From: Spirochaetales bacterium
Lineage (GTDB): Bacteria > Spirochaetota > Spirochaetia > Sphaerochaetales > Sphaerochaetaceae
DNA length: 64,000 nt
Direction of reading: 5' to 3'
Assembly (NCBI GenBank): GCA_028722305.1
Contig: JAQYHB010000001.1
Location: forward strand, 40,608-104,607
Made by a program: the position numbers and the translations under genes. Under the pieces are notes generated by a model. That model saw only the letters and a program-made list of their open reading frames with translations. It ran no database searches and was not told where the DNA came from. Shown in pieces: positions 25,470-35,913 of this stretch. Numbering within the stretch: the first letter of the stretch is position 1; each line of letters starts with the position of its first letter.

Positions 25470-26780
25470 TTAAAGACTTCTGTTCTTGCCCACTGTGAAA
25501 CCATCATAGTGGTGCATCTGCATCAACCCCTCAATCTGACGCATGGTGTCGAGGTCGACGCCGACCATAATGATCAGCGAAGTGCCGCCGAACAGCATGG
25601 CGACCTGCGGGGGGAAGCTAAACAACTTCTGTACCAAGGTCGGAATCAGGGCGATGAAGGCCAAGAAGAGGGAACCTGGCAGCACGATACGGTTGAGCAC
25701 CTTGGAGAGGTACTCCTCCATCTTCTCGCTGCGGATACCCGGAATAGATCCTCCGTTCTCACGGATCTGTTTGGCCATTTCGACGGGATTCATCGAAATC
25801 TGGGTATAGAAGAACGCGAATGCGATAATCAGCAGGGTGTAGATAATCAGATAGGGGGCTCCCTGGGGATTCAGCCATTCGGCAAACCGTGCCATCCACC
25901 GGACACGAGTTCCGAGGGATGAAGCGATCTGCAACGGAAACGAAAGCAAAGCACTCGCGAAGATGACCGGGATGACGTTCGACGGATTGAGTTTCAGCGG
26001 GATGTAGGTGTTCTGGGCACCATACATTCTGCGTCCGACAATGCGACGGGCGTAGTTCACGGGAATCTTGCGGACACCCTGCTCTTCATACACAACCAAA
26101 GCGATGACGACAAGGAACATCAACGCGACGATAATCACGGACAGGGGGTTCAACGTCCCGGCGCTGATGCCGTGGGCAATCTGAACGCACCCATCAGGGA
26201 TACGCGCGACAATGCCAGCGAAGATCAGCAGGCTGATGCCATTGCCGATACCCCACTGGGTAATCTTGTCACCAAGCCACACCAGGAACATACTTCCCGT
26301 TGTGACGGTCAACATTGCGATAAGGGTAAACTGTACAATCCCCAAGGTCAACAGGTTGGGAATCGAACGAGCGTAAATTGTGACCACAAACGACTGAATC
26401 AGGCAGACCACGATGGTACCATACCGGGTAATCTGCTGAATCTTCTTGTTTCCGGCCGGGTCTTGCGCCAATTTCTTCAGCGAGGGAACAACCAGCAACA
26501 TCAGCTGCAGGATAATCTGCATACTGATATAGGGCATGACCCCAAGCATGAACAGGGAGAAATTCTCGAACGCGCCACCAGAGAAAAAGTTCAAGTATTC
26601 GGTAAGGCCGAAACTCGAACTATTACTCTGGGCCAGAAAATATGTGGTCAGGACATTCGGATCGATACCCGGAATAGGAATGACCGCCCCGACCCTGCTG
26701 ATGATCAGCAGGCCCAGGGTGATCAGAACTTTCCGACGCAGATCCTTAATTCTGAACATATCAACCAAGGAGTTTGCCAT
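25470..26780 (-). CDS. secY: Protein translocase subunit SecY
   Basis: Channel subunit for Sec export, with ten predicted membrane helices. Typical stretches: the RIKDLRRKVLITLGLLIISR start, the plug region after PIPGID, GIGNGISLLIFAGI and NYARRIVGRRMYG. 436 aa, near the family length. Lies between rplO and rpmJ. Confidence 0.97.
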   Translation of the reverse strand: MANSLVDMFRIKDLRRKVLITLGLLIISRVGAVIPIPGIDPNVLTTYFLAQSNSSSFGLTEYLNFFSGGAFENFSLFMLGVMPYISMQIILQLMLLVVPSLKKLAQDPAGNKKIQQITRYGTIVVCLIQSFVVTIYARSIPNLLTLGIVQFTLIAMLTVTTGSMFLVWLGDKITQWGIGNGISLLIFAGIVARIPDGCVQIAHGISAGTLNPLSVIIVALMFLVVIALVVYEEQGVRKIPVNYARRIVGRRMYGAQNTYIPLKLNPSNVIPVIFASALLSFPLQIASSLGTRVRWMARFAEWLNPQGAPYLIIYTLLIIAFAFFYTQISMNPVEMAKQIRENGGSIPGIRSEKMEEYLSKVLNRIVLPGSLFLAFIALIPTLVQKLFSFPPQVAMLFGGTSLIIMVGVDLDTMRQIEGLMQMHHYDGFTVGKNRSL

Positions 26781-26803
26781 AAAGCCCTTCTCTTTGCTCC
26801 AAC

Positions 26804-27235
26804 TTACCGAACTTCGCCACCCGCGGCTTTGATCTTCTCGCCGGCAGCGGCGGAGACCTTCAAGCCCTCGATGACAAGTTTCTTGCTCAAGTCGCCATCC
26901 GCAAGGATTTTGGCCTGAGTCTTGGCACCGGACAGGATACCCTTCTCTCTGAGAGTGGCATCGCTCACGGTTTCACCATCAGAGAAGCTCGCTTCTAGGA
27001 CGGTAAGGGAAACAGGAAGATATGTTACCTTAAATTTGAAATTTGAGAAACCCCTTCTTGCCAAACGGCGATACAAGGGCATCTGTCCACCTTCAAAGCC
27101 CGGCTTGACTCCACCGCCAGAACGAGAGTTCTGACCGTTGTTGCCTCTTCCGCAAGTTCTTCCCTTGCTGGAAGCGCCACGACCGACGATGGTCTTCTTT
27201 GTATTGGCGCCCTTTGGCGCGACAATCTGTGCCAT
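26804..27235 (-). CDS. rplO: Ribosomal protein L15
   Basis: Glycine-rich N-terminal arm (GRGASSKGRTCGRGNNGQNS and GGVKPGFEGGQMPLYRR) and the KLVIEGLKVSAAAGEKIKAAGGEV end identify L15. 143 aa. Overlaps nothing; two bases after rpmD. Confidence 0.96.
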   Translation of the reverse strand: MAQIVAPKGANTKKTIVGRGASSKGRTCGRGNNGQNSRSGGGVKPGFEGGQMPLYRRLARRGFSNFKFKVTYLPVSLTVLEASFSDGETVSDATLREKGILSGAKTQAKILADGDLSKKLVIEGLKVSAAAGEKIKAAGGEVR

Positions 27236-27236
27236 G

Positions 27237-27425
27237 TTAGATCTCCTCGACTTTTACAAGATGAGCGACAACACGAATCATGCCGCGGACAGACGGAGTG
27301 TCGTCCGCGATGACAGTGCTACTGATCTTGCCCAGACCAAGAGCCCTAGCGTTCTTGACCTGGTTGGGCAGGCAGCGGTTCAAGCTTCTCACCAAGGTGA
27401 TTTTGATTTTCTTTGCTTCTGCCAT
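27237..27425 (-). CDS. rpmD: Ribosomal protein L30
   Basis: Small 50S protein: IKITLVRSLNRCLPNQVKNARALGLGK and a C-terminal VRGMIRVVAHLVKVEE. ATG 27425 gives 62 aa and has a GGGGG site upstream; the in-frame upstream start would be inside rpsE. Confidence 0.93.
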   Translation of the reverse strand: MAEAKKIKITLVRSLNRCLPNQVKNARALGLGKISSTVIADDTPSVRGMIRVVAHLVKVEEI

Positions 27426-27429
27426 ACCA

Positions 27430-27954
27430 TTACCCCCACAGCTCAGCAAGAGACTTCTTGCCTCTGGCCTTGGCGATGGCCTTGGCGTCCATCATGTGAG
27501 CGATGGCGTCAAAGGTCGCCTTGACAGAGTTGATCGGGTTGCGAGAGCCGAGAGCCTTGCTCACGACATCGTTGATGCCAGCAGCATCGCAGATGAAGCG
27601 GACAGCGCCACCAGCCTTGATGCCCGTACCGGCAACTGCCGGGCGGAGAAGAACACGCGCGCTCTTGTAGGATCCGACAATCTCGTGGGGGATCTTCGGG
27701 GTATCGTTCTTCATCGGAACGGTAACCAGGTGCGCTCTCGCTCTGGAAGAAGCCTTGCGGATTGCCTCAGTCACATCGTTGGACTTGCCGAAGCCGTAGC
27801 CCACGTGACCTTTCTTATCGCCGACAACAACCAAGGCGGCGAAGGAGGCATGCTTGCCACCCTTGACTACCTTGCTGACGCGGTTCAGCTGAACGAGATG
27901 CTCAACAAATCCATCGTCCTTGTTGCGGTCTCTTTCTCTTTCATTGTTAGCCAC
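27430..27954 (-). CDS. rpsE: Ribosomal protein S5
   Basis: Decoding-accuracy protein. VSKVVKGGKHASFAALVVVGD, GHVGYGFGKSNDVTEAIRKA and GTGIKAGGAVRFICDAAGI are typical. 174 aa with a polar N-terminal extension of about 15 residues. Confidence 0.97.
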   Translation of the reverse strand: MANNERERDRNKDDGFVEHLVQLNRVSKVVKGGKHASFAALVVVGDKKGHVGYGFGKSNDVTEAIRKASSRARAHLVTVPMKNDTPKIPHEIVGSYKSARVLLRPAVAGTGIKAGGAVRFICDAAGINDVVSKALGSRNPINSVKATFDAIAHMMDAKAIAKARGKKSLAELWG

Positions 27955-27965
27955 AGTACTACCCC

Positions 27966-28325
27966 TTAGAACTTGACACCGGCCTTGCGGGCGCCGTCGG
28001 CGATGCTCTTCACGATGCCATGATACATGTAACCGTTACGATCGAACACCACAGTGTTGATATTCTTCTCAAGCATGCGCTTGCCGGCGATCTCGCCAAG
28101 CTTTGCGGCATTCTCGACATTGTTCCTCACGCCCTTCAAATCACCCTCGAGCGTGCTGGCAGAGACCAAGGTCTTGCCACTGACATCGTCGATGACCTGG
28201 ACGTACATATGCAGATTGCTGCGGAACACAGTCATACGCGGACGATCCGGAGTGCCACTCAGATGCTTTCTGATGTGGAGCTTGCGGCGTTCGTGCTTTC
28301 TCTGCTTATCGATAATTCTGTTCAT
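27966..28325 (-). CDS. rplR: Ribosomal protein L18
   Basis: 5S rRNA-binding protein. RKHLSGTPDRPRMTVFRSNLHMYVQVIDD and a C-terminal FDRNGYMYHGIVKSIADGARKAGVKF fit L18. 119 aa. Confidence 0.97.
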   Translation of the reverse strand: MNRIIDKQRKHERRKLHIRKHLSGTPDRPRMTVFRSNLHMYVQVIDDVSGKTLVSASTLEGDLKGVRNNVENAAKLGEIAGKRMLEKNINTVVFDRNGYMYHGIVKSIADGARKAGVKF

Positions 28326-28340
28326 AACGCTAGCCTACCA

Positions 28341-28886
28341 TCACTTCTTCGCGGCAGCGGTCTTACCAGCCTTGCGGCGGATGACCTCCTGCTCGTACTT
28401 GATACCCTTGCCCTTATACGGCTCAGGTCCACGCAGACTCCTGATGTCCGCCGCAACCTGTCCCACCTTCTGCTTGTCGATGGAAGAGACAGTAACCTTG
28501 TTCGGGTTATCGACCTTCAGCTCGACACCTTCCGGACAGACAAACTCAATCTGGGTTGCGTAGCCGAGGGTGAACAGGATGTTCTTGCCCTTGGCCTCAG
28601 CGCGGTAACCAACACCGGTGATCGTCAGACTCTTGGAATATCCATGAGTGACTCCGATGATCGCGTTGTTGATCAGCTGGCGGTACAGACCGTGCAAACT
28701 TCTGTTACGAATCGAATCGTCCTTGCGGCTGACTTCGACCTTTCCATCCTTGACCTCGACAGTGATGTCGGGATTCACGACGACAGAGGTCTTGCCCTTC
28801 GGGCCCTCGATGTTGACCGACGTGCCGGCCACGGAAACCTTGGCGCCCTGCGGGAGAACGATAGGCAATCTTCCAATTCTGGACAT
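28341..28886 (-). CDS. rplF: Ribosomal protein L6
   Basis: SRIGRLPIVLPQGAKV at the start and the GPEPYKGKGIKYEQEVIRRKAGKTA end are signature regions. 181 aa. Lies between rpsH and rplR. Confidence 0.97.
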   Translation of the reverse strand: MSRIGRLPIVLPQGAKVSVAGTSVNIEGPKGKTSVVVNPDITVEVKDGKVEVSRKDDSIRNRSLHGLYRQLINNAIIGVTHGYSKSLTITGVGYRAEAKGKNILFTLGYATQIEFVCPEGVELKVDNPNKVTVSSIDKQKVGQVAADIRSLRGPEPYKGKGIKYEQEVIRRKAGKTAAAKK

Positions 28887-28900
28887 GTTCTACCTCCTCC

Positions 28901-29299
28901 TTACCAAACCTTGCAGATCAGCTCACCACCGATCTTGGACTCTGCGGCCTTCTTTCCGGTGATGACACCCTCGGAAGTCGAGACCACCAGGATACCATAG
29001 CCGTTGTACACGCGGGGCATGTCGCGGTAACCAGTGTACATGCGACGGCCCGGAGTGGACAAACGCTCGATGCCATGGATGACAGGAGCCTGATTCTCAT
29101 CGTACTTCAAGTAGACGCGGACGAACGGGAAGTTATCCTTAGTCACCTTCTTGAAGTTCTTCACAAAGCCTTCATTCTTCAAGATTTTGATGATCTGAAG
29201 CTTCATCTTCGAAGTAGAGATGTCTACTTTATCGTGCTTCGCCAGACTAGCGTTTCTAATCTTGGTGAGCATATCTGCTACTGGATCACTTACTGCCAT
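28901..29299 (-). CDS. rpsH: Ribosomal protein S8
   Basis: Central-domain 16S binder. [21 protein letters not shown] at the start and [19 protein letters not shown] near the end are typical. 132 aa. S8 is the repressor of the spc genes in E. coli; no S8 mRNA target was recognised. Confidence 0.97.
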   Translation of the reverse strand: MAVSDPVADMLTKIRNASLAKHDKVDISTSKMKLQIIKILKNEGFVKNFKKVTKDNFPFVRVYLKYDENQAPVIHGIERLSTPGRRMYTGYRDMPRVYNGYGILVVSTSEGVITGKKAAESKIGGELICKVW

Positions 29300-29311
29300 A
29301 GTAGTCTCTCC

Positions 29312-29497
29312 TTACCAACTAGATTTAGTAACGCCAGGAATCTGGCCTTCGCTCGCCAGCTTGCGGAAGCAAATTCTGCACATATCAAACTGACGCATAT
29401 ATCCACGAGGACGACCGCAAATTCTGCAACGATGATAGCTTCTGGTGCTGAATTTCGGCTCTTTCTTCGATTTGATAATCAACGATTTCTTTGCCAT
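29312..29497 (-). CDS. rpsN: Ribosomal protein S14, zinc type (type Z)
   Basis: 61 aa, the short form of S14, with the two zinc knuckles CRICGRP and CRICFRK. It carries [21 protein letters not shown] and ends PGVTKSSW. Confidence 0.97.
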   Translation of the reverse strand: MAKKSLIIKSKKEPKFSTRSYHRCRICGRPRGYMRQFDMCRICFRKLASEGQIPGVTKSSW

Positions 29498-29509
29498 GCT
29501 CTCTAACCC

Positions 29510-30139
29510 TTACTTACCGGCTTTCTTAGCGAAAGGCATGCCGAGCTTTGCAAGCAGGTCATAGCCCTCTTCGTCGGTCCTGGCCGTGGTGACGAACGCG
29601 ATGTTCATACCACTAATCCGCTCAATCTTGTCGAAGTCGATTTCCGGGAAAATAATCTGCTCGGTAATGCCGAGAGAGTAGTTTCCTCTTCCATCGAAAG
29701 CGTTGGGATTGACGCCTCTGAAGTCCTTCACACGCGGAAGAGCGATGCAGATCAGTCTCTCCAGGAAGAACCACATATTGTCTCCACGAAGCGTAACCAT
29801 AGCGCCAATCTCCTGTCCTTCACGGACCTTGAAGTTAGCGATGGACTTTCTCGCCTTGGTCTTGACAACGTGCTGGCCGGTAATCGTCTCCAGTTCCTTG
29901 ACGGCGGTATCGAGCAGCTTCTTGTTCTCGACGGCATCACCGCAACCGATGCTGACGACGATCTTCTCAAGGCGGGGAACCTGCATGACAGAGGTGTATC
30001 CGTGCTCCTTGAACAGCGCAGGCACAACCACTTCCAGATACTTTCTCTTAAAGTTCGGGACAAACTTTTCAACAGGTGCAGTCTCAGCTTTCTCAGCCTT
30101 CTTCGGAGCTGCTGCCTTTTCTTTCTTGTCTTCTGCCAT
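29510..30139 (-). CDS. rplE: Ribosomal protein L5
   Basis: 5S rRNA-binding protein. Core motifs: [44 protein letters not shown] and the [22 protein letters not shown] segment. 209 aa, longer than the usual about 180 aa because of a Lys/Ala/Glu-rich N-terminal extension of about 26 residues. The start overlaps the rplX stop by one base. Confidence 0.96.
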   Translation of the reverse strand: MAEDKKEKAAAPKKAEKAETAPVEKFVPNFKRKYLEVVVPALFKEHGYTSVMQVPRLEKIVVSIGCGDAVENKKLLDTAVKELETITGQHVVKTKARKSIANFKVREGQEIGAMVTLRGDNMWFFLERLICIALPRVKDFRGVNPNAFDGRGNYSLGITEQIIFPEIDFDKIERISGMNIAFVTTARTDEEGYDLLAKLGMPFAKKAGK

Positions 30140-30444
30140 CAGAGTGTTTCCCCAGTCTTTTTGGCGAAACGGACCTTGTTGCCCTTCTCGTCAAACTTGT
30201 ATCCGATACGAGTCGTCTTGCCGTCTTTGGTGACATAAGCGACGTTTGCCACAGAAATCGGTGCCTCGACTTCCACGAAGCCACCCTTGTCCTGCGGATT
30301 TTTCTTTTTCACGGTCTTCTTGACCATGTTGACACCCTGGACCAGAACTCTGGAATTCTTGGCATCAGTGGAAAGGATGCGGCCAGTCTTGCCCTTGTCC
30401 TTGCCAGAAATGACTTTTACGGTGTCATTTTTCTTCAGTCTCAT
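30139..30444 (-). CDS. rplX: Ribosomal protein L24
   Basis: Assembly-initiating 50S protein with a KOW motif: [20 protein letters not shown], then [19 protein letters not shown]. 101 aa. Confidence 0.96.
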   Translation of the reverse strand: MRLKKNDTVKVISGKDKGKTGRILSTDAKNSRVLVQGVNMVKKTVKKKNPQDKGGFVEVEAPISVANVAYVTKDGKTTRIGYKFDEKGNKVRFAKKTGETL

Positions 30445-30454
30445 AGCTGATCTC

Positions 30455-30820
30455 CTACAACACTTCCGGCGCGAGGGAAACGATCTTCATGTAGTTGTTG
30501 CGAAGTTCCCTTGCAACGGGTCCGAAAATACGCTTGCCGCGCGGGTTATTGTTGGCATCGATGATGACGCATGCGTTATCATCGAACCTGATATAGGTAC
30601 CGTCAGGTCTGCGGTATTCCTTCTTCGTACGGACAATCACGGCCTTCAGCACGTCGCCGCGCTTGATGGCGCCGTTGGGGAGTGCATCCTTGACGGCAAC
30701 CACGATGATATCGCCAACGCTGGCGACATATCTGTGGCTTCCCCCAAGAACCTTGATGCACTGGACCCGCTTGGCTCCGCTGTTGTCCGCGACATTCAAA
30801 TAGCTCTGCATCTGGATCAT
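30455..30820 (-). CDS. rplN: Ribosomal protein L14
   Basis: [24 protein letters not shown] at the start and [29 protein letters not shown] near the end are signatures of L14. 121 aa. Confidence 0.97.
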   Translation of the reverse strand: MIQMQSYLNVADNSGAKRVQCIKVLGGSHRYVASVGDIIVVAVKDALPNGAIKRGDVLKAVIVRTKKEYRRPDGTYIRFDDNACVIIDANNNPRGKRIFGPVARELRNNYMKIVSLAPEVL

Positions 30821-30839
30821 AATGTCTCTCCTGCCCTAC

Positions 30840-31094
30840 TTACCGAGCACGCTCGACAATCTGAACGAGACGCCAGCAAACATCCTTGCTCAGATGGCGG
30901 CACTCTTCGACACGAACGGTGTCACCTTCCTTGGCCTCGTTTTTCTCATCGTGAGCCTTCACCTTCTTGGTGCTGGTCACATACTTCTTGTACAGGGGAT
31001 GCAGCGTCTTCGTGGAGATGGCGACGGTAATCGTCTTGTCCATCTTATCGCTGACAACCTGTCCAACAAAGGTCTTGTTCCAAGCTTTTTCCAT
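30840..31094 (-). CDS. rpsQ: Ribosomal protein S17
   Basis: Small 30S protein: [31 protein letters not shown] and [21 protein letters not shown]. 84 aa. Confidence 0.96.
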   Translation of the reverse strand: MEKAWNKTFVGQVVSDKMDKTITVAISTKTLHPLYKKYVTSTKKVKAHDEKNEAKEGDTVRVEECRHLSKDVCWRLVQIVERAR

Positions 31095-31105
31095 CTCTCA
31101 CTCCC

Positions 31106-31312
31106 TTATTTGGCAGCCTTGCGGATACCAAGCTCGTACTCGCGGATCAGCGTGTTGACACGAGCGATACTTCTGCGAGTCGTGCGCAGGGCGAGAGGGT
31201 TGTCCAAATGGCCAAGCACTCTACCCATTCTCAGGTCAAGCAGCTGCTTGTGAAGCTCTTCCTTCTTTGCCTTCAACTCGTCCAAGGTCAAATCGTTAAA
31301 CGAATTCTTCAT
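31106..31312 (-). CDS. rpmC: Ribosomal protein L29
   Basis: Two-helix 50S protein at the tunnel exit: [22 protein letters not shown] and [17 protein letters not shown] 31312 gives 68 aa with GGAG about 8 nt upstream; the alternative in-frame start lies inside rplP. Confidence 0.93.
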   Translation of the reverse strand: MKNSFNDLTLDELKAKKEELHKQLLDLRMGRVLGHLDNPLALRTTRRSIARVNTLIREYELGIRKAAK

Positions 31313-31317
31313 AACTC

Positions 31318-31734
31318 TCACTCCGCCTCGCGTCTCTCGACGAACTTGGTATGGATCGGAAGCTTGGACGCGGCCAGCGTCATTGCCTCGACAGCGACGT
31401 CTTTCGAAACACCGCCCATCTCAAACATGATGGTACCGGTCTTCACGACTGCGACCCATCCTTCCGGGGCACCCTTGCCATTACCCTGTCTGGTTTCGGC
31501 AGGCTTCTTGGTATATGGCATATCGGGATAGATCCGAATCCAAATCTTGCCACCGCGCTTGATGCTACGGGACAAGGCGATACGGGCTGCCTCAATCTGG
31601 CGGTTCGTGATCCAGAGCGGTTCAGTCGCCATCAGGCCAAACTCACCAAAAGCCAGCGTGTTGCCGACATGGGCGACGCCCTTGCGGTCTCCGCGCTGCT
31701 TCTTTCTCCATTCAACTCTCTTCGGACTCAGCAT
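31318..31734 (-). CDS. rplP: Ribosomal protein L16
   Basis: [50 protein letters not shown] and [21 protein letters not shown] match L16, which contacts tRNA at the A site. 138 aa. Confidence 0.97.
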   Translation of the reverse strand: MLSPKRVEWRKKQRGDRKGVAHVGNTLAFGEFGLMATEPLWITNRQIEAARIALSRSIKRGGKIWIRIYPDMPYTKKPAETRQGNGKGAPEGWVAVVKTGTIMFEMGGVSKDVAVEAMTLAASKLPIHTKFVERREAE

Positions 31735-31737
31735 GGC

Positions 31738-32451
31738 TTAGCTCCTTGCATCGGCGGTCTCGCCCTCGGCCTTCATCGGGCTCTTGGCGACCGTACCGGC
31801 ATCGTTCTTCTGGACATGGTTGTAAATCTCGCCATTGAACACCCAAACCTTGACGCCAATGCAGCCAAAGGAGGTGTTGGCAGTGGTGAAACCATAGTCG
31901 ATGTCGCTGCGAAGGGTGTGGAGAGGCACGCGGCCTTCCTTCATCCACTCGCTGCGGGAAATCTCGGCTCCACCAATACGTCCAGAAAGCCTGACCTTGA
32001 TACCCTGGGCACCACTCTGCAATGCCTTGCTGATCGCCGTCTTCATCGCTCTGCGGTAAGAACCACGGGCGACAAGCTGACGGGCGATGTTGGCAGAGAT
32101 GAGCTGCGCGTCGGCCTCGGGTTTCTTGATCTCTTTGATCTTGATGGCCACTTTCTGATTGGACAGCTTCTGCAGCCTCTGGCCAAGTTTCTCGACGTTG
32201 GCGCCCTTACTGCCGATGATGATTCCAGGTCTGCTGGTGGTGATCATGATCGTGATGCGCTGAGGCTGTCTGACAATCTCGACGTCAGAAATCTCAGCAC
32301 CCTGTACTTCAGGACAAGCAAGCAGCTCTTTGCGTAGCTTCAAGTCCTCATGCAGCGTGTCTGCATACTGTTTGCGATCTACAAACCACTTGGACTTCCA
32401 GGTCTTGTTGATACCTAATCTCAGTCCAATAGGATTAACTTTCTGGCCCAT
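31738..32451 (-). CDS. rpsC: Ribosomal protein S3
   Basis: MGQKVNPIGLRLGINKTWKSKWF at the start, a KH domain with ITTSRPGIIIGSKGANVEKL, and the GAQGIKVRLSGRIGGAEISRSEW segment. 237 aa with a polar C-terminal tail. Confidence 0.97.
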   Translation of the reverse strand: MGQKVNPIGLRLGINKTWKSKWFVDRKQYADTLHEDLKLRKELLACPEVQGAEISDVEIVRQPQRITIMITTSRPGIIIGSKGANVEKLGQRLQKLSNQKVAIKIKEIKKPEADAQLISANIARQLVARGSYRRAMKTAISKALQSGAQGIKVRLSGRIGGAEISRSEWMKEGRVPLHTLRSDIDYGFTTANTSFGCIGVKVWVFNGEIYNHVQKNDAGTVAKSPMKAEGETADARS

Positions 32452-32814
32452 TTATTTCCTCACACTAGCTTTTTCGTCGACAGTGACGGTAATGTGCGAC
32501 ATCCTGCGCAGAAGAATATCTCTTCTCCCGTGGGATCTGGGCCATACTCTCTTGAGTCTGGGACCATCATCAATCTTCAGCTCAGCGACCACCAGATCAT
32601 CCTCATCCAGTCTGTTGTTCACATTCACTGCATTCGCGCCAGCGCTCTTCAACACCTTCAGAATCAGGCGAGCGCCCTTCTGCGGCATTGCCTCGAGGAT
32701 AGCGACAGCCTCGGGGTACGGCTTCCGTCTCACAAGGTCAGCGACGGGGCGGACCTTGGAAGGAGAAACCAGCAAGAACTTGGCAACAGCGGTATAACCT
32801 TTTTTATCTGCCAT
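32452..32814 (-). CDS. rplV: Ribosomal protein L22
   Basis: FLLVSPSKVRPVADLVR, LKSAGANAVN and the tunnel-lining loop region GPRLKRVWPRSHGRRDILLRR identify L22. 120 aa. One base after rpsC's start, so tightly coupled. Confidence 0.96.
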   Translation of the reverse strand: MADKKGYTAVAKFLLVSPSKVRPVADLVRRKPYPEAVAILEAMPQKGARLILKVLKSAGANAVNVNNRLDEDDLVVAELKIDDGPRLKRVWPRSHGRRDILLRRMSHITVTVDEKASVRK

Positions 32815-32828
32815 AATGCTCTACTTCC

Positions 32829-33107
32829 TTATTTGGCGACAGCCTTGTCACCCAGGGAGTGACCGCGGAACACTCTGGTCGGAGCAAACTCACCGAGCTT
32901 GTGTCCGACGAGGTTCTCGGTAACGAAAACCGGCACCCAAGTCTTTCCGTTGTAAACGGAGATGGTAATGCCTACCATATCAGGGATGATCATAGAAGCT
33001 CTGGAGTACGTCTTGATCATCGCTTTCTGATTGGCCTTCTTGGCCTCTTCAACCCGCTTCAAGAGTTTTTTCTCGACAAACGGGCCTTTCTTGATAGATC
33101 TGCTCAC
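32829..33107 (-). CDS. rpsS: Ribosomal protein S19
   Basis: [38 protein letters not shown] and [17 protein letters not shown] are typical. 92 aa. Confidence 0.97.
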   Translation of the reverse strand: MSRSIKKGPFVEKKLLKRVEEAKKANQKAMIKTYSRASMIIPDMVGITISVYNGKTWVPVFVTENLVGHKLGEFAPTRVFRGHSLGDKAVAK

Positions 33108-33117
33108 GATTTACTCC

Positions 33118-33945
33118 TTACTTCGATCTCTTCTTCACAATGAAGGCATTAGACGGTTTCTTCTTCGAACGGGTAGTACCACCCTTAGCAGGCTTGCCCC
33201 ACGGAGAGACAGGATTGCGTCCGGTACCGGTCTTACCCTCACCACCACCATGCGGGTGATCGATCGGGTTCATGGCAATACCACGGACAGCCGGTCTGCG
33301 GCCCAGGTAGCGGCTGACGCCGGCCTTGCCGAGATTGACGTTCATGTGGTCGAAGTTGCCAAGCTGGCCGATGGTCGCGTAGCACTCGCCGAAGACCATT
33401 CTCATCTCGCTGGAGGGCAGTCTCAGAGTCACGTAGGCGCCTTCCTTGGCGACAATCGTCGCGCCAAGTCCAGCAGCGCGGACCAGCTGACCACCACGAC
33501 CAAGCGTGAGCTCAACGTTGTGGACCGTAAGACCGAGCGGAATGTTCTTCAGGGGAAGCGCATTGCCAACGGTCAACGGAGCATTCTCACCACTCATGAC
33601 CTTCTGCCCGACCTTCAGGCCTTCCGGCGCGATGATGTACCGCTTATCGCCATCGGTGTAGTAGACAAGGGCGATGTTGGCGGAGCGGTTCGGATCGTAC
33701 TCGATTGTCTTGACCGTTCCCTCGATTCCGTGCTTGTCGCGCTTGAAATCAATCACACGATACTTGCGCTTGACTCCACCGCCTCTGCGACGGACGCTGA
33801 TGTGACCGAAGCTATCGCGTCCTGCGGTTCTGTGCAGGTAGCTGGTCAGGGACTTCTCAGGCTTCTTCGCGGTGATCTCGTCGAAGACCAACGTAGTCCT
33901 CTGGCGAAGGCCCGGAGTGTTCGGTTTATAAGTTCTCAGTGCCAT
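33118..33945 (-). CDS. rplB: Ribosomal protein L2
   Basis: Core 50S protein near the peptidyl-transferase centre. [24 protein letters not shown] at the start, [21 protein letters not shown] and [25 protein letters not shown] near the end, with the conserved His. ATG 33945 (GAGGAG upstream) gives the standard 275 aa. Confidence 0.97.
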   Translation of the reverse strand: MALRTYKPNTPGLRQRTTLVFDEITAKKPEKSLTSYLHRTAGRDSFGHISVRRRGGGVKRKYRVIDFKRDKHGIEGTVKTIEYDPNRSANIALVYYTDGDKRYIIAPEGLKVGQKVMSGENAPLTVGNALPLKNIPLGLTVHNVELTLGRGGQLVRAAGLGATIVAKEGAYVTLRLPSSEMRMVFGECYATIGQLGNFDHMNVNLGKAGVSRYLGRRPAVRGIAMNPIDHPHGGGEGKTGTGRNPVSPWGKPAKGGTTRSKKKPSNAFIVKKRSK

Positions 33946-33956
33946 ACCTATTCTCC

Positions 33957-34259
33957 TCAAACTCCCTCGATGGCCTGGATCTGTTCGCCCTTGGCCAAGG
34001 TCACGATTGCCTTTTTCCAATCACCAGTATTGCCGAGAGCGTAACCGCCTCTGCCTCTGGAATATTTCGGCTTGCCTTTGACAATCATCGTATTGCACTT
34101 CACCGGGGTCACCTTGAACAGTTCCTTGACCGCGTCCATGATCTGGTACTTGGTCGCATCCATATGGACTTGGAACGTATATTTTTTGGTCTCCCCTTCG
34201 CGCGCAAAATTGCTCTTCTCACTCAAAATCGGGGCAATGATAATCTGATCTGCTCTCAT
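33957..34259 (-). CDS. rplW: Ribosomal protein L23
   Basis: Docking site for trigger factor and SRP at the tunnel exit. [40 protein letters not shown] and [17 protein letters not shown] are typical. 100 aa; overlaps rplD by 4 nt. Confidence 0.96.
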   Translation of the reverse strand: MRADQIIIAPILSEKSNFAREGETKKYTFQVHMDATKYQIMDAVKELFKVTPVKCNTMIVKGKPKYSRGRGGYALGNTGDWKKAIVTLAKGEQIQAIEGV

Positions 34260-34900
34260 TTTGCGGCCTCTTTGGTCTCACTGAAAAAACTGTTCAAGTT
34301 CTTCGCGCCAGTTTCCATGACAACAATCTTTCTGCTGTACAGCAGCTCATGTGCGCTCAGCCTGTTGTAGGACTGGACGTGGACATACGGAATGTTGCGC
34401 GCAGCGCGGCGAACCATCGCATCGTCACCTTTCAGGACCAGCAGGGTGCGGGTCTCATCAGGATTGAACGCCTTGATGATCTTCACCATATCCTTGGTCT
34501 TGCCGGACTCGACGGTGAAATCCTCGACAACAACCAGGCGGTTCTCCTGGACTCCAAGCGTCAAAAGGCTCTTCACTGCAAGATGCTTCATCTTTCTCGG
34601 AAGCACCCAGCCATACTCACGAGGCTTCGGTCCGAAAATCGTACCACCACCAACCAGAATCGGGGACTTCTTATCACCCTGACGGGCGTTGCCGGTTCCC
34701 TTCTGCTTGTACGGCTTCACGTTGCTGTAGTTCACCTCAGAACGGGTCTTCGTGCAAGCAGTTCCCACTCTGCGATTCGCGAGTTCGTTATTGATGGCGT
34801 AATAAATTGTACCGTTGCTGACCTCGTGGTTGAACACATCATCGTTCAACTCGATTGTCCTCAGCTCTTTTCCATCAGTAGAAAATACTTTCGTTTCCAT
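34256..34900 (-). CDS. rplD: Ribosomal protein L4
   Basis: KPYKQKGTGNARQGDKKSPILVGGGTIFGPKPREYGW is the conserved loop core; the C-terminal half follows the usual fold. 214 aa. L4 regulates the S10 operon in E. coli; no L4 leader was recognised here. Confidence 0.96.
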   Translation of the reverse strand: METKVFSTDGKELRTIELNDDVFNHEVSNGTIYYAINNELANRRVGTACTKTRSEVNYSNVKPYKQKGTGNARQGDKKSPILVGGGTIFGPKPREYGWVLPRKMKHLAVKSLLTLGVQENRLVVVEDFTVESGKTKDMVKIIKAFNPDETRTLLVLKGDDAMVRRAARNIPYVHVQSYNRLSAHELLYSRKIVVMETGAKNLNSFFSETKEAAK

Positions 34901-34911
34901 ATCTTACGCCC

Positions 34912-35532
34912 TTATTTCTTCACTGCTTTCTTCACGATGACGACGCTGTGGGTCGGGCCAGGAATCGCACCCTTGACCATCATGACCTGCAAGTCCTCGT
35001 CGATCTTGACGACTTTCAGGTTCTGCACAGTGACATTCTCGTTGCCCATATGTCCAGCCATGCGATGGCCCTTGAAAGTGCGCGCAGGAGTGGAAGACAT
35101 AGCCGTGCCACCAAGATCGCGGTGGAACTTGGAACCGTGGGTATCGCGACCGCCACTGAAACCGTAGTGTCTCATACCACCAGCGAAACCTTTACCTTTC
35201 GAAGTTCCAGAAACATCAACGTACGTTGTATCCTTGAAAACATCGACACCCAGAACCTCACCGACCTTCACTTCTTTATCGTAGTCGCGGAACTCAACAA
35301 CAACTTTCTTGGGTTCGCAAACATTCTTGAACTGGCCAGCATACGGCTTGGTGACGGTGCTCTTTTTCTTGTCAATGGAACCGAGGACAGCCGCTTTGTA
35401 ACCATTCTTCTCGTCGGTGCGTTCACCGACGACAACGTTGTCCTCAATTTTGATAACAGTAACGGGTGTGAGCCTGCCTTGCGCGTCAAACACCTGCGTC
35501 ATACCAACTTTTTTGCCGATAAGCCCTAACAT
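34912..35532 (-). CDS. rplC: Ribosomal protein L3
   Basis: [19 protein letters not shown] at the start, then [20 protein letters not shown] and [16 protein letters not shown]. 206 aa. Confidence 0.97.
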   Translation of the reverse strand: MLGLIGKKVGMTQVFDAQGRLTPVTVIKIEDNVVVGERTDEKNGYKAAVLGSIDKKKSTVTKPYAGQFKNVCEPKKVVVEFRDYDKEVKVGEVLGVDVFKDTTYVDVSGTSKGKGFAGGMRHYGFSGGRDTHGSKFHRDLGGTAMSSTPARTFKGHRMAGHMGNENVTVQNLKVVKIDEDLQVMMVKGAIPGPTHSVVIVKKAVKK

Positions 35533-35547
35533 CTCTTACCTCAACTC

Positions 35548-35856
35548 TTACTGTTTAATCTCAACATCAACACCGGCAGGGAGCTCAAGCTTCATGAGGG
35601 CATCCATGACTTTTGATGTCGGATCCAAAATGTCGATCAACCTCTTGTGGGTTCTCATCTCAAACTGTTCACGAGACTTCTTGTTGACAAAAGGCGATCT
35701 CAGAACGGTGTATTTCTGGATACGAGTCGGAAGTGGAACAGGACCGGAAACAGTAGCACCGGCCTTCACTACGGTGTCAACGATCGACTTGGCGCTCTTC
35801 TCGACGAGCTCGACATCAAAGCCTCTCAGTCTGACACGAATTCTTTCTTTAGCCAT
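35548..35856 (-). CDS. rpsJ: Ribosomal protein S10
   Basis: [56 protein letters not shown] and the C-terminal LKL-type end fit S10 (NusE). 102 aa. First gene of the S10-spc-alpha cluster; GGAGG lies just after the terminator-like hairpin at 35871-35913. Confidence 0.97.
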   Translation of the reverse strand: MAKERIRVRLRGFDVELVEKSAKSIVDTVVKAGATVSGPVPLPTRIQKYTVLRSPFVNKKSREQFEMRTHKRLIDILDPTSKVMDALMKLELPAGVDVEIKQ

Positions 35857-35870
35857 TTGAAAAATCCTCC

Positions 35871-35913
35871 AAAAAACAGGTCTTGCCGGCGCTCATGTGA
35901 ATGCCGGCAAGAC
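35871..35913 (-). terminator. Terminator or attenuator between tuf and rpsJ
   Basis: Perfect 11-bp stem GTCTTGCCGGC (35903-35913 region) / GCCGGCAAGAC on the minus strand, then CTGTTTTTT. No clear promoter lies between it and rpsJ, so the S10 cluster probably depends on readthrough from the tuf promoter or on an unrecognised promoter. Confidence 0.8.
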